Below are positions 9,701 to 20,514 of a stretch of 64,000 nucleotides of DNA, piece by piece. The notes beneath the pieces were generated by a model that worked only from the letters and a program-made list of their open reading frames with translations, did no database searches and was not told the origin of the DNA. The DNA is taken from positions 19,477,165-19,541,164 of the forward strand of contig NC_049989.1 in the NCBI RefSeq assembly GCF_000003815.2. The letters run 5' to 3'. The position numbers and the translations under genes are program-made. The DNA comes from Branchiostoma floridae. Its lineage: Eukaryota > Chordata > Leptocardii > Amphioxiformes > Branchiostomatidae. How positions within the stretch are numbered: the stretch's first letter is position 1; each line of letters opens with the position of its first letter.

Positions 9701-12700
9701 CAGGCAGGCGTCAGGGTGTCTATTGTACGCCCTGTTCTGAAAATAATTGAAATCAGACCAGTGCTGCTAGAAGGCTAACAGAGCAGGTCATATTAAATCT
9801 CAGAGACAGTGTTTCAAGAGGCATCAAGGTAAAGATACCCGTCACATATACTGTCTAGTAACATGGAGCAGATAAGGCAAATTTTCAGTATATGAAAGCA
9901 TAGTTAGTACACTTTTGAAACTTAACTTTTATGCTTTATTTCAAGTCAAAGAAAAGACTTACAGCATCTAAGACATGACTCTTGGTGGTGCCATATTTTT
10001 CCGCCATGACGTCTGCGACTGCATTCTCTCCTAGGAACAGGCTGTTCCAGTTGTGGGAGCTGAGGGGAACCAAAATCAAAGTCACTTCCATATGCATGTG
10101 GCATGATTGGTTACTAGTAGTCAGGTCAATGCTTTTCATGCACTAGAGGGAAACTTGTAGTAAGCAAATTCAACACGCATATCAAGAAGACTCATTAGAC
10201 TCTGAGGTGACAAGGTGTGCTTGGAGAAATATGCAATCCAGAGCACAGACGTGCTGTCGTCAATCCTTGTCTACAAGTGCCTTGCTTTGTCCGCAGTTAA
10301 CCTTTATAGGTTCAAGGTTCAATCTCCAAACTTTGAACCTTGAGGGTACTGCATTTATCTAAACTCTTACCTTCCTGCCTTAGCTTTCTGATCGGCTTCC
10401 TTTTTCTTCTTGAAGTCCTTTCCACCGCGTGCCCCTTCCTCCTGGTTCCTCCCCCTCCCGGGCAGGATGTGCAGCAGACGACCCATGAACAACCATGATA
10501 AGGAATCAAAAACACTCACCTTCCTGCCTTAGCTTTCTGTTCGGCTTCTTTCTTCTTCTTGAAGTCTCCCTCCTTCCCACCGCGCGCCCCTTCCTCCTGG
10601 TTCCGCCCCCTCCCGGGCAGGATGTGCAGAAGACGACCCATGAACACCGTCCCGTCCAGCCGTGAGAAGGCCGTCACGGCGTGTTCCGGAATCATGAAGG
10701 TCACGAAGGCGATGCCCATGGCTCGTCTGGTGAAGGTGTCGATGGGGATGTGGCACTCCGTCAGGGGACCTGGAGATCAGATGACATCAGCAACTTTAAG
10801 TAAGGATTTAAATTCAAAGTAAGACTTAAGTGTTAAACTAGTTTTGAGTGACACCCATCACTCTTTTTCAGTGTCTCTAGAAGTAAATCTCCATTTTCAT
10901 GCGGTTGTAGACTCTGCGATTGAATTGCATCCTTTTGCAATCATGACAGTCCGTCAGGGGACCTGGATATCAGATAACATCAACATTCATTTCAGTACAT
11001 CCGCATTAAGTGTAAATGGGTGAGTGACACAGCTGGGATTCGAACACAACGAAGGCTTCTTAGCCAAGAGGAAAGGTCACAAAGACGATCCCCATGGCTC
11101 TCCTAGTCAAGGTGTCTATGGGAATGTGGGGCCGCGTAGCACAGTGGTAGTGTATTCGGCCCGTGACCGAGAGGTCGCCGGTTCGAATCCGCCTGCCGTG
11201 TTGCCGGTCTTGTGCCCTTGGGAAAGGCACTTTACACGACTTTCCTCACTTTACTCAAGTGAAAAATGAGTCGTCCCTCGGATAGGACGTTAAATGGAGG
11301 TCCCGTGTATGGGGAGAGTCACACCCCATGCACGTTAAAGAACCCCTACACGTGCGATGGTGCGGTGTGGTTGGAGCAAACCCTTCTGTCTGGAGTTGGT
11401 GATTCACTTCAAATCACCCGGTTGTAGGCCTGGCGAACCTCTATACCATATCAGCCACACGGTGATTTACATCATTCACCCGGACGGGAGACCTGGCGCA
11501 TCCCCGTCTTGTAATTAGCCAGCGAAAGGGTATGTCACCCCGTAAGGGGCGGTATCACCCCGTCGTGTGTAAACATGTGCGAACATGTGTGATCACGTCG
11601 ACCGATGATGATGATGATGATGGGAATGTGACACAGGGGACCTTGATATCAGATAACATCAACATTCATTTTGGTAACATCAGCATTCATTCCAGTAGCG
11701 TAAATGGGAGAGGAACACAGCTGGGGTTGAAACACAAGGCTCCTTAGGCCAAAGTAAGATTTTAAATTTAAAGTAAGACTTAAGTGTTACACGAGTTTCG
11801 AGTGACATCTATCACTCTTCTTCAACATCCCTAGAATGGCACTGTGATGCTGAAGAATTCTGATTAATGTCACTTGAAACATCCAGAAGTAAATCTCTGT
11901 TTTCATGCAGTTGTAGACTATGATCATGAGATTGAATTGCATCCTTTTGCATGAGACACTCCGTCAGGGGATCTGGAGATCAGACAACATTGGCATTCAT
12001 TTTAATCAGCAAGTTAAACTTAGACTTAAATGTAAGACTTGAGTGTTGTTACAGTAACTGTAAAATCTCCACCCCAAATTAAAACAACCTTTTGCATGAG
12101 CCAGTCCGTTGTTACTGTAAAATTTAGAAGTGTTCACTGTGAAATTAAACTTATACATTCCCAGGTTAGTAGAATCTAATAAAAAAAAAAGAAAACTCAA
12201 AACATCATGCACTTCTATTACAGGACTCATTTCATTGACATTAAGATATGAGACAATGTTGTAAAATTCCTAGTAGTATAGTTAGTAGGAGACAATTATG
12301 TCCCGAGGATAACCACCCACCGTATTTAGTGAACAGTCCCTCCAGGTCCTCCTCCTTACACAGGTAGGGGAGGTTCCTGATGAACAGGCGTCCAGACTGG
12401 AGAACAGAAGACGGAGAGTTATCCTGATGGCACTTCTACATGACATGTTATCGATTTTCATACAATGATGATGTAGAACAGGGTTCCGGCCAGCGTCCAT
12501 CATTCCGTCCTTCGATGGAATTTTGATGCTGGGGCCAGGCGAAAATTTGCCCATTCCGTCCTGTGACAGACGAAAATTGACACGTATAGATTCTAATAGA
12601 ACCAAACTGAGTCTACCAGAAAAATTTGCCCCTCAAAATAAAGTAAGTAGCATTTCAGAGGGTCTACATTTTAAAATTTTCCAGGGAAACATCCCCCCCC

Positions 12701-15700
12701 CCCAAAAAAAAAATTGTCGCCCCTTTGACAGGATTTGCATTCAAAATCCAGGGGATGGAAAAAAATTCAGGCTGCCTAGAACACTTGATGTAGAATACAG
12801 ATCTGAATCATACAACAGTCTTTCCTTACCTCAGCTATTGACTCATCTTCATCTCCTGCCTCCTGACTCTGAAATCAAAATGGAAATAGTTTGTATGAAT
12901 ATTTCTGAGTAAAGACTAAACTATTTGTGAGAAAAAACTGCCAAGTTTCTAACCACGGTTAGCAAGTGAAAGGATTGAGCCAGCGGACACTACATAGGAT
13001 GGTACTCAGGTATACTATATATAAAGTTCAGATTTACAAGTTTTTAGTGTACACGAACATTCAATGTAAATGCAAGACTCTAAATTTACAGTATAAACTT
13101 GACTTCACCTTTTTCTCCCAGGGCCTCTGTTCTCTCTCAGAGCTTTCTTGTTCCCCTATTCTCCTCTCCTCTCGTGTGAGCTCAATGAACCTGGTGCCTG
13201 CACACATAGCACAACAAAAAACATTACTTAAATTCTAAATAATTAATTTGTCTGCATGTTTTATCTGTACTTTGTGTACGCTTATTCATTTCCTTTGCAA
13301 TATGTTTTTATTACCTTGTCTGTGTACCTGGGCCCCGATGAAAATCAGTTTGTCAAAACTGAATCGGGCTACCCGAGAGTCTGAAAATCTCAATAACAAT
13401 AAATTGTGGATCCCAACTAGGGTTGGGTTCCTGTTTGGAACATTACAATTAGAGCGTAAACAAGCTTGTCAAATCATACATGTAGTCAACTGTCTTCTTT
13501 AGTCACTATGGTAAGAGATATAGTGGTATCCATGATTATAATTTGATAACACTGCTGCTGGGGTCCCTGACACTGACACAGGGGTAGGCAGCAGTAGGCT
13601 AGTCTTCACACCACACTTCCAAGGTGAGTAAAAAAAAAAGTAATGCAGTTGCAAGACGTCATGGTTTCAAAATTATATTGAATTAGTTGAAACTAGCCCT
13701 ATTTCTAGTTTAGTCACTGTCAGTCAAATCATTTCTTATGTCTGAGGCCCTGAAACTCACCCATGTAGTCTTTGTCTCTTTTCAGGGCTTCCAGTAGGTC
13801 CTTTTCACTTGAGAATCCAACATCAACAACTCCTGAAAAACATTTTACAAGCACATGTAGTTCCAAATCAAAACACTGAAAGATTTGAATAATATAGTAC
13901 ATACACAATTATACAATGTTAATATATAAATATACAATACAGAAATTCCAACTATGATTTCTAATATTGATATTGAATACTGGTAGATTAGTGGTAAAAA
14001 AAACAAGAGTAAGCTGTGATCAGAGGTGTATGGCTCATGTTCCTCAGGCCACGAAATCTTTCAAAATTTTTGATTATGAATCCCTTCATATTACCAGTAC
14101 AACTAGAAAGAAGTGAATCTGTCTAATATCAGTTTTTAGTATTGTCAAAACTGTTTGATCCAGGCAAACATCTATTCTTAACATTCAACTGTGTGAAGAC
14201 TGTATACAAAGTAAGGTTAAATTACACAATATTTAAAAGTAAGCTGAAAAAAAATCCATTCCTCTCACCTGTTCCTTTCCCTTTTCTTGTACGGTGGATT
14301 TTTAAAGCTTGGATATTCAGAGGGTAGAAAAACTCCTTGATGTCTTTCTGTGAAGTAAGAAATTTTGCTGATATCAACCAATTTACAGCAAAAGGGGTAC
14401 AATCATAATATGATAATTGTATATCAAGTAAATTCCTGTATAATACAATACAATACAATCATGGTTAATGTCCATGTATCAATTGAGATATATAAATTCC
14501 CACCCTTTTTACCAGGTTCACTTTATGTTGGTCTAATAGTCTATTTTCTGTAATGCTTTACTTCCCCTTGGAGTATACCAAACCAAAATCATATACATGT
14601 ACATGTACATTGTATCTATGACTTCTTAAACTGAAATGAAATTATGTACACTGTACCTCTTTGGCCTTGTAGGGAACACCTTTCATCCTCAGTGTGTAGT
14701 TGGAGTCAGTATGATCTGCCTTCTCCTGAACAATACACATTGTTAAAAAGGTGTTCAGAATGCTGTACTACTGATGCACGACAGTATATTTGCTATGCTA
14801 TAGATTATGGCCTGCAAATAAGCTGCAATGCTACAACAGTCAGGTGTTTTGAATGGTATACAATACTTTCTGTCAGTGACACTGAACAAGACCATTGATG
14901 AGATTTTTAACCACAAACTTTGAAATGAGGTGAAGACAATTTCTAGTTGTTGTTTTTTTCATCTATGCAGTCTGGCTCTAATCTTCAGCTTTAGAAGCTG
15001 TCCTAATGGGCGCTGACGTACATCGCTGAAGTGGTTGTTGGTAGTCCAAGAGAAACAAAAGTAAGACAATGTCTAAGTTCTAACAAACCTGTGATGCTGT
15101 CTTCTTTTCAGTGCCTCCATCCTTACATTCTCCTTCACCTTTTTCCTCCTCCTCTCCATCCTCTTCTGATTCACTGTCAGATGAAACACTTGTCTGGACC
15201 ACTTTGGACTTCAAGTACTGGAAATGAAAATAGGTATGAAATACACAATCATGTTTGTCTCAACAGTTAGTTAGTTTAAGTCCTTCCAGCACCAGACAGT
15301 GCATTGAGCGGATCCCATCTCCATTTCAGTAGCCCTGGGCCACACAACTTTGTGCAATCACTACAGCAGGGGGCTGGTGCTCAGATAGTGGTGTGTGTTC
15401 AACTTCCATACTCTTTCCTGAATGTTGAGTGTAAGAGAAAACAGTATGTACCATTTTTATGTCTTTGACTCTGCCAGGGATCAAACTCACGGCCTACCAA
15501 GTGCAAGGCAAACACTCTACCCACTACACAATTGTACCCGCCATTGAACATCCTAATATGCAAATGAAATTCTGCTTTATGCTTGCATAGTTTCATTTAA
15601 GTCATTGACACTAGTAAATGTTGATAGCTAAGATCATGTAACAAATAAATGTATCTTCCACATACGTCCATATCTGAAACTTGTTCTTGGTGAGCTGTCT

Positions 15701-18622
15701 TTTCATCAGCAGTTTCTTCTGTTTTTTCTGAAAGAAATTGGAAACAATGTGTAAAAATCCCTCTCAAAATATAATCTTGCTATTTTTTGCAAGTTGTAGT
15801 GCCACGTAGCAAACAGGTCAAAATTAAGTTTCCTTGCTGTTTCAGTAAAGGGTTGCTAGCCCTTTCCCCAACATGGGACCCTTATCTAAGGTCCCTTCCG
15901 AAAGACGGATGCTGCCCCAAAAGAGATGCCCTTCCCAGGATTGAACCAGTGCCACTCAGTTACCAAATAATTTGAACCAGGAGCTCAACTGTGAGGCAGG
16001 TACCAGTTGAGCTACAGGAACATCTCTATAACATTTGAATACATTTCTTTGTGTACATTGTTAAGTTGAGATCGCATGGCGCAATCAGCAGCGCGTTGGG
16101 CTCAGGCGTCTTACACATGGCATACAGTTGTTCCTGTGCGCCAGTAGACAAGAGGGTGGAGAAGGAACGGTGCACGCCCTTCCTTCACCTTAAAAAGTCA
16201 CATGCAGGCTAGGCCGACAGGTGACCTAACCCACCCTGCCTGCCTACCATTGCCTTCCGAGACAGATGGATGCCAACATATTGTTATTGTTAAGTATTGT
16301 CTATTTCTTAAAAAGTACCTTCTGATTCTATGTCATCATCTTCCTCTTCATTGAACAGCAGTTTATCAGCCTGGGTTTTCCTGTGTTTCTCCGACCCATC
16401 CTGGGTTTTCCCTGTACCGGCAGTATCTGTCCACGTGGGTCTAGTGGCCTTGCTCTGATGGGCTTGCAGAAATTCCTGAAACTCTGGGTCATCCTGAAGC
16501 TGTGTGAAGAACAAAAACAGCGAGCAGATTGAATTTGGACTCAGCTTTCTACAACTTTCTTGGTAACATGTAGATATGCACACAATAACCATTTTTCATC
16601 GATCAACCACAGCCTGGCATTTTTGTAGTCCACATACACCTTCATTGTCGAAGAGGTTTGTTTGAACCTTTACTTTTTCATGAGAAGCTCAAATCGCTTT
16701 TTATTGAGGTCATGCTAAAGGTTGAACAAAACATTGGTATGCTAGGGTTGAACAAAACAGTCAACAACAAAAGAAGATAAAATGTTACCTCTCCAAGAAG
16801 AAGACTAGAATCAGAAGACTGTTTGTTTTTCTGGAAAGCAAAATTACATAGCCTTTGTAAATACTAATACATCTATACAACAATGTGCCTTATAATATGC
16901 CTTGCGTAGCCTTACAAGTATATATTAATATAGTTTGCTTTCTTACACATCAACGTTTACTATTTCTACCAAATGTAGAGTCTGACATATCAGATAAATA
17001 GATAATGTCGTAAGATGAATACCATTGACTGCCAAGGATTACTAGTACCTTCTCTGGTTTCTCTGCCTTCCCCTTCTCTTTTTGTTTTGTCTGTAACAGT
17101 TCTTTGACTTTTGCTCTCTTCTGTTTCCATGGTGTGGGGGTGTCCTTCCCTGAAAGATCCTTACAAAACTCAACCTGAAAAATAAACACTCTAAATTACC
17201 AGAGTGTTACTTTCATCTTCCACTGTATATCTGAGAAAGAACATTTACAAATCAGCAACTTCTTGTTTTTTTTTAATGCAAGTTATAACAGCAATAATCC
17301 CTCTCACAGAGATCAGAACGCATGTGTTCCAACAGGAATTCTAGGTAATATCAAAGTCAAAGGTAAAGGCCTCGAAAAAGAAAACGATTTTGTTGTCTCG
17401 AACATTGTTTTGATTTGCATGACAACATCCAGGCGGGGTTTGTTTTCTTTTTTGAGGCCTTTACCTTTACCTTTGACATATTGCTGTAAATGCATTTGAG
17501 TTTGCGGGGATTTAATTTCACGGTAGCAGGAACAAGGGCTTTTCGCGGTGGTTTTAAGTTCATGGTAGCATCATGCACTGTAGTCTCTTACTGCCATGGA
17601 AAAATGTTTGCGGTGAAGCGGCCAGTGCAAAAACTGCACAGATTAAACCACCACGAAAGTTTCTACATTTACAGTACCTAGAATTCCTGTCGCCTGTATT
17701 CTGATCTCTACATGAAAGCGCCTATTTGATGGACTACACCAGACCTGTATCCTGACAGTGTTGAGGAAACTGTTGTGGAACTGTTGTACGGCCTTCTCCG
17801 CCTCCTGGTGGCTCCGGAAGCCGACGAACCCGAAGTGGCGAAACTGGCCGTTCTTGGAGTACTTCAGCTTACAGTCAGTCACCGTCCCCATGGCCTCAAA
17901 CATAGACTGGAACTTGTGTTCTGTGATCTAAATAAAAATACACGATGTATGTATGTACTAGTACTGCTACAAGTATGTACGTGCATAGGCCAGGAACTGG
18001 CCCCTTGCATCGGCTAATAGTAATACCGCACCTTACAAGGAGACATACCCTTGTTTAGCTGAGTGCTAGATCCGTAATGTCTCCAGTCCGGCTGAATGCT
18101 GTTAATCATTGTATCGCTGGTACAAGACAGGTGACATTAGGGTGATTTGGAGTTGATCACCAACTCCAGACAGAAGGCCAAGGATTTGCACCACCGCACA
18201 CCAGGGTATGCCCCTACTCTTTCTCAGAAGATGAAGTAGGTTCATAGGTTCGTGCATGAGATGGGACTCTCCACAATAAACACATGTAAATCATACTTTT
18301 CAGAGATTGGCATATCCATGCATTTGCTGTAACGATATTATACAGCTACATGCTTGCCAAGTTAACACGTCTAAAGTATACATTTCAACAGATATAATTT
18401 CTGGTGTTGGTTAATTTCTAGAATTCTTCTTTATCTCATGTTGTGCATCCGAATCTTATTTCCACCTAAAGGAACAACTGCCTGAATAGAAGAGTATGCG
18501 TGATCACATCTGCTATGTTGCGCTGCCCCCCTCCCCTATCTCGCAACGTACAAGTGTGAACGTGCATCTCCCTAACATATACTTACGCTTGGCGGCAGGT
18601 TTTTAACGATCAGGCGAGACAT
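6796..18622 (-). CDS. RBM19: RBM19: six-RRM nucleolar RNA-binding protein (yeast Mrd1 orthologue), complete, 20 exons
   Basis: RBM19/Mrd1 binds pre-rRNA in the nucleolus and is needed for 18S rRNA processing (family knowledge). Exons in transcript order: 18622-18587, 17927-17745, 17174-17049, 16830-16789, 16499-16319, 15727-15666, 15217-15089, 14725-14657, 14347-14269, 13832-13761, 13197-13109, 12868-12830, 12396-12321, 10769-10520, 10059-9963, 9631-9488, 9146-8979, 8503-7859, 7546-7423, 6866-6796. All joins keep phase with GT/AG ends and total 893 codons plus TGA; human RBM19 is about 960 aa. RRM1 is about 1-78 (MSRLIVKNLPP), then a Lys/Glu-rich linker with SDMDYLKSK, RRM2 about 258-335, RRM3 about 370-450 (GRLFIRNLPY), SHNWNSLFLG near 479, RRM4 about 553-625, an acidic stretch, RRM5 about 670-750 (CTLFLKNLNF), RRM6 about 775-853 (KILVRNIPF). 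The tail EPAKKKGKSS matches the basic C-terminus. Exons 4, 6, 7 and 12 are short and acidic, so their edges are slightly less certain. Confidence 0.93.
8470..8700 (-). repeat. decayed tandem copies of the RBM19 exon 18 acceptor region
   Basis: The exon 18 head and its acceptor (plus-strand CTCCAGGTACAGGGGAACAT then GCTGGAACTGGGAGT, about 8475-8510) recur at about 8568-8603 with one change in the core, and more weakly at about 8666-8697. Each copy is followed by a GTTTGTTTGTTT tract. Only the first belongs to the long open exon. Confidence 0.75.
10362..10515 (-). repeat. partial tandem duplicate of RBM19 exon 14 including its splice donor
   Basis: Plus-strand 10367-10490 repeats 10516-10640 at roughly 90 percent identity. 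It covers the 3' half of exon 14 (encoding MGRLLHILPGRGRNQEEGARGG and the KKK-rich tail) and the splice donor (GGAAG followed by GTAAGA in the copy, GTGAGT in the original). The copy lies in the intron just downstream of exon 14 and is open in the same frame, but has no acceptor of its own. Confidence 0.8.
10935..12000 (-). repeat. tandem decayed copies of the RBM19 exon 14 5' edge within intron 13
   Basis: The plus-strand exon-edge motif CCGTCAGGGGACCTGGAGATCAG at 10759-10781 recurs at about 10951-10972, 11633-11654 (interrupted) and 11961-11983. Each is followed by similar intron sequence (AACATCA, CATTCATTTC/T, then AAGTAAGACTTAAGTGTTA near 10817 and 11772). At 11083-11128 a longer copy includes exon sequence (CCCATGGCTCTCCTAGTCAAGG). 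Confidence 0.75.
11129..11620 (+). mobile_element. full-length tRNA-derived SINE with target-site duplication
   Basis: The element starts with a tRNA-like head: A-box-like TAGCACAGTGG at 11137 and B box GGTTCGAATCC at 11180. A core follows (CTTGTGCCCTTGGGAAAGG, ACGTTAAATGGAGGTCCCG), then a tail ending in (GAT)n. ATGGGAATGTG occurs on both sides (11118-11128 and 11620-11630), an 11 bp target-site duplication. It inserted into one of the duplicated copies of RBM19 exon 14. Confidence 0.85.
15395..15565 (-). mobile_element. tRNA-derived SINE fragment
   Basis: On the minus strand the segment reads like a tRNA body: GTGTAGTGGGTAGAGTG (A-box region), TTGCCTTGCACTTGGTAGG and GAGTTTGATCCCTGGCAG (B-box region). 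No functional cloverleaf closes, so it is treated as a SINE head in an RBM19 intron. Confidence 0.5.
15800..16030 (-). mobile_element. tRNA-derived SINE copy in an RBM19 intron
   Basis: The minus strand has GTAGCTCAACTGGTACCTGC (A-box-like) and CTGGTTCAA, then a body with GCATCCGTCTTTCGGAAGGG, which resembles the ACGTTAAA/GGTCCC-type core shared by several SINEs of marine invertebrates. Confidence 0.55.
16068..16290 (+). mobile_element. tRNA-derived SINE copy, different family
   Basis: ATGGCGCAATCAGCAGCGCGT is a good tRNA A-box and D-arm. A clear B box is lacking and the body (AGGCTAGGCCGACAGGTGACC) differs from the other copies. Confidence 0.5.
17300..17722. mobile_element. MITE family D, two-armed copy with a second MITE nested inside
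   Basis: The left arm (CACAGAGATCAGAACGCATG, GGAATTCTAGGTAATATC, GGTAAAGGCCTCG) is mirrored on the right by GAGGCCTTTACC, CCTAGAATTCCTGTCG and ATTCTGATCTCTACATG. The right arm is split by a nested inverted-repeat element at about 17482-17676 (ends GCTGTAAATG and CATTTACAGT). It lies in RBM19 intron 2, about 20 bp from the exon 2 donor. Confidence 0.75.
18029..18300 (-). mobile_element. truncated antisense SINE (3' half of the 11129-type family)
   Basis: ATCACCAACTCCAGACAGAAGG is shared in inverse orientation with the 11129-11620 SINE. CACCACCGCACACC and the GTGCATG...GGGACTCTCC block are diverged counterparts. It is in RBM19 intron 1. Confidence 0.6.
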
Positions 18623-20290
18623 GGCTGTTTCACCTTCCCTCTAGATGTCTCTGTTGGCCACTTAATACTTCAGAGGTCTCGCTACACGAGTGGTGTAAGT
18701 TACGTTCCTAGTTTCGCCGCATGCATGGTACCAAAGAGTAGGAAAACGAGGGATTTAAACTTTGAACTTTGAACCCTTGCAAGGCATAGTGGGTATTGTA
18801 AGGTTCATTACGCGGGAAATTCAATGAAGATTCATTCAACCAAGGACGTTCTATCAGATAGAATGTCCTTGATTCAACCAAGGAGCTCCTTGATTGAACT
18901 GATTCAACCAAGGAGCTCCTTGATTGAACAGGCGGTTTTGTCAATATATGGAACAGCTGGAATTTTAGACCAGTCTGACAGAGGGAAGAGGGAAGTATGT
19001 GAGTCAAGGGGACCCGGTTACAAAACCCTTGTAGAAGGGCCTACATCATGCCATCGGAGATACTGTTTTGGGTGGGTGGATGCTTCTGTATTTTTGTAGT
19101 CAGCATACTATTATAAAACTGAAGAACCTCTAGATGGATTACGATGATATTTGGTATGTGGGTAGAGGTTGGGAAGATGAAGGTCAATGTCGATTTTGGT
19201 ACTGCTGCAGGACTTTCGTTTTTTGTATCCTTTGACCTTTGACTTGCTATGGTCTTGATTTTTGTTGGTGGCAGATTGTGAATGTGAATGTGAAGAAGAA
19301 GTGGTGTATGTTTAGGCAGCTTGCTCTGGAACTGCGTGTTTGACAAAATTGCCCGAGGAGAATAACGAAACAAAGGAATGAAGGATTTCCATTGTATTTA
19401 GTCGATGCAGTTAACTTAGGCAGAGATATACATCATCATCATAATCAATAAGAGATATACATAATTTATATATTTATTTATCTATTGATCTTTAGGGTAG
19501 TCCCTTCAGTTTACGTAGTAACTGATTTCCAAGGGAGCCCTATATACATGTTCGCACATGTTCGTACAACGACGGTAATGAAGTGCGATTTATGAAAATT
19601 AGGACTTGATTTGCATATTTAATGAGGGAATTCTATATTTACAGTGATGTCCATTATAGGACTTAAATACTTGTAACATATAGTTTGAACAGGTGGGAGA
19701 TAAGCAGATACCAATTATAAATATAAGTCCATAATGTACATAATTGATACAAAAGTGCCATAATACTTCTAAGTAGTAAATGGCTGGAATGTCAACATTG
19801 TGGCCTAGGTAAGTTAGATGAGGGTGTACATAGCCAAGCGTATATTATGAAGATGTAATCAGAATACTGCATCGAGATATGAGGTATCCGAACTCTTGTT
19901 CCTTGTAGTGTTTGATGCTAAGGCAGTCCTTTTGTTGAGTTACCGTATACCGTTGCAGGCTTCCTATCATAATTTGAAAGATATCAACAACAGCATTAAG
20001 GCACTAGGTATTCACAAAGTTTTCACTCATTGCTGAAGATTCAAGTCTAAGAAGCCGGTAACGTTAACTGAGTCGGCATTGTGTACAGTCAGTCCGTTGT
20101 CCTTTTGAACAAGGTCTTCTCCGTTGCACAACCCTCTTTGATTCTTTAGTAAACGACGACCATCTGTCGCCTTCATCAGTACAAAATGAAACAAATACTA
20201 TCGGTGCTATATGGACCGTAGACAATCCGAACTTGACCTATTGTATTTTGACACTTTGTTCAATTGATCTACCAACCTGATGAAAGTATT
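18623..20290. other. intergenic interval, RBM19 upstream side
   Basis: Apart from the palindrome cluster I see no gene. The interval should contain the RBM19 promoter and 5' UTR. No TATA box is obvious close to the start codon. Confidence 0.4.
18832..18930. repeat. cluster of three short palindromes near the RBM19 5' end
   Basis: CAAGGACGTTCTATC/GATAGAATGTCCTTG is followed by two direct copies of GATTCAACCAAGGAGCTCCT + TGATTGAAC, each palindromic around GAGCTC. The cluster begins about 210 bp upstream of the RBM19 start codon. Confidence 0.7.
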
Positions 20291-20296
20291 TAGGGA

Positions 20297-20476
20297 AACG
20301 TCACATTTCCAATCCGGGGCCCGGCCGGGCTGTTTGTGGAAATGAAAAATAGAAATGTACTCAAAATAATGCCCACGACTATTCTCTTAACGTCTTGTGT
20401 AGTGTTGTGTCTTTTATGTCATACCTTTCGTTCCCGAAAACTGCCCGGCCGGGCCCCGGTTTGGAAATGTAACGTT
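20297..20476. repeat. inverted repeat with GC-rich palindromic cores
   Basis: AACGTCACATTTCCAATCCG + GGGCCCGGCCGGGC (20297-20330) is matched in inverse by GCCCGGCCGGGCCCC + GGTTTGGAAATGTAACGTT (20443-20476). The arms are about 34 bp with a loop of about 112 bp. Each arm carries the palindrome CCCGGCCGGG. It ends 39 bp beyond the 3' end of the LRR gene. Confidence 0.75.
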
Positions 20477-20514
20477 GCTCTTACAGAGTCCCCTGTCCTG
20501 TAATATTGTCAGCC

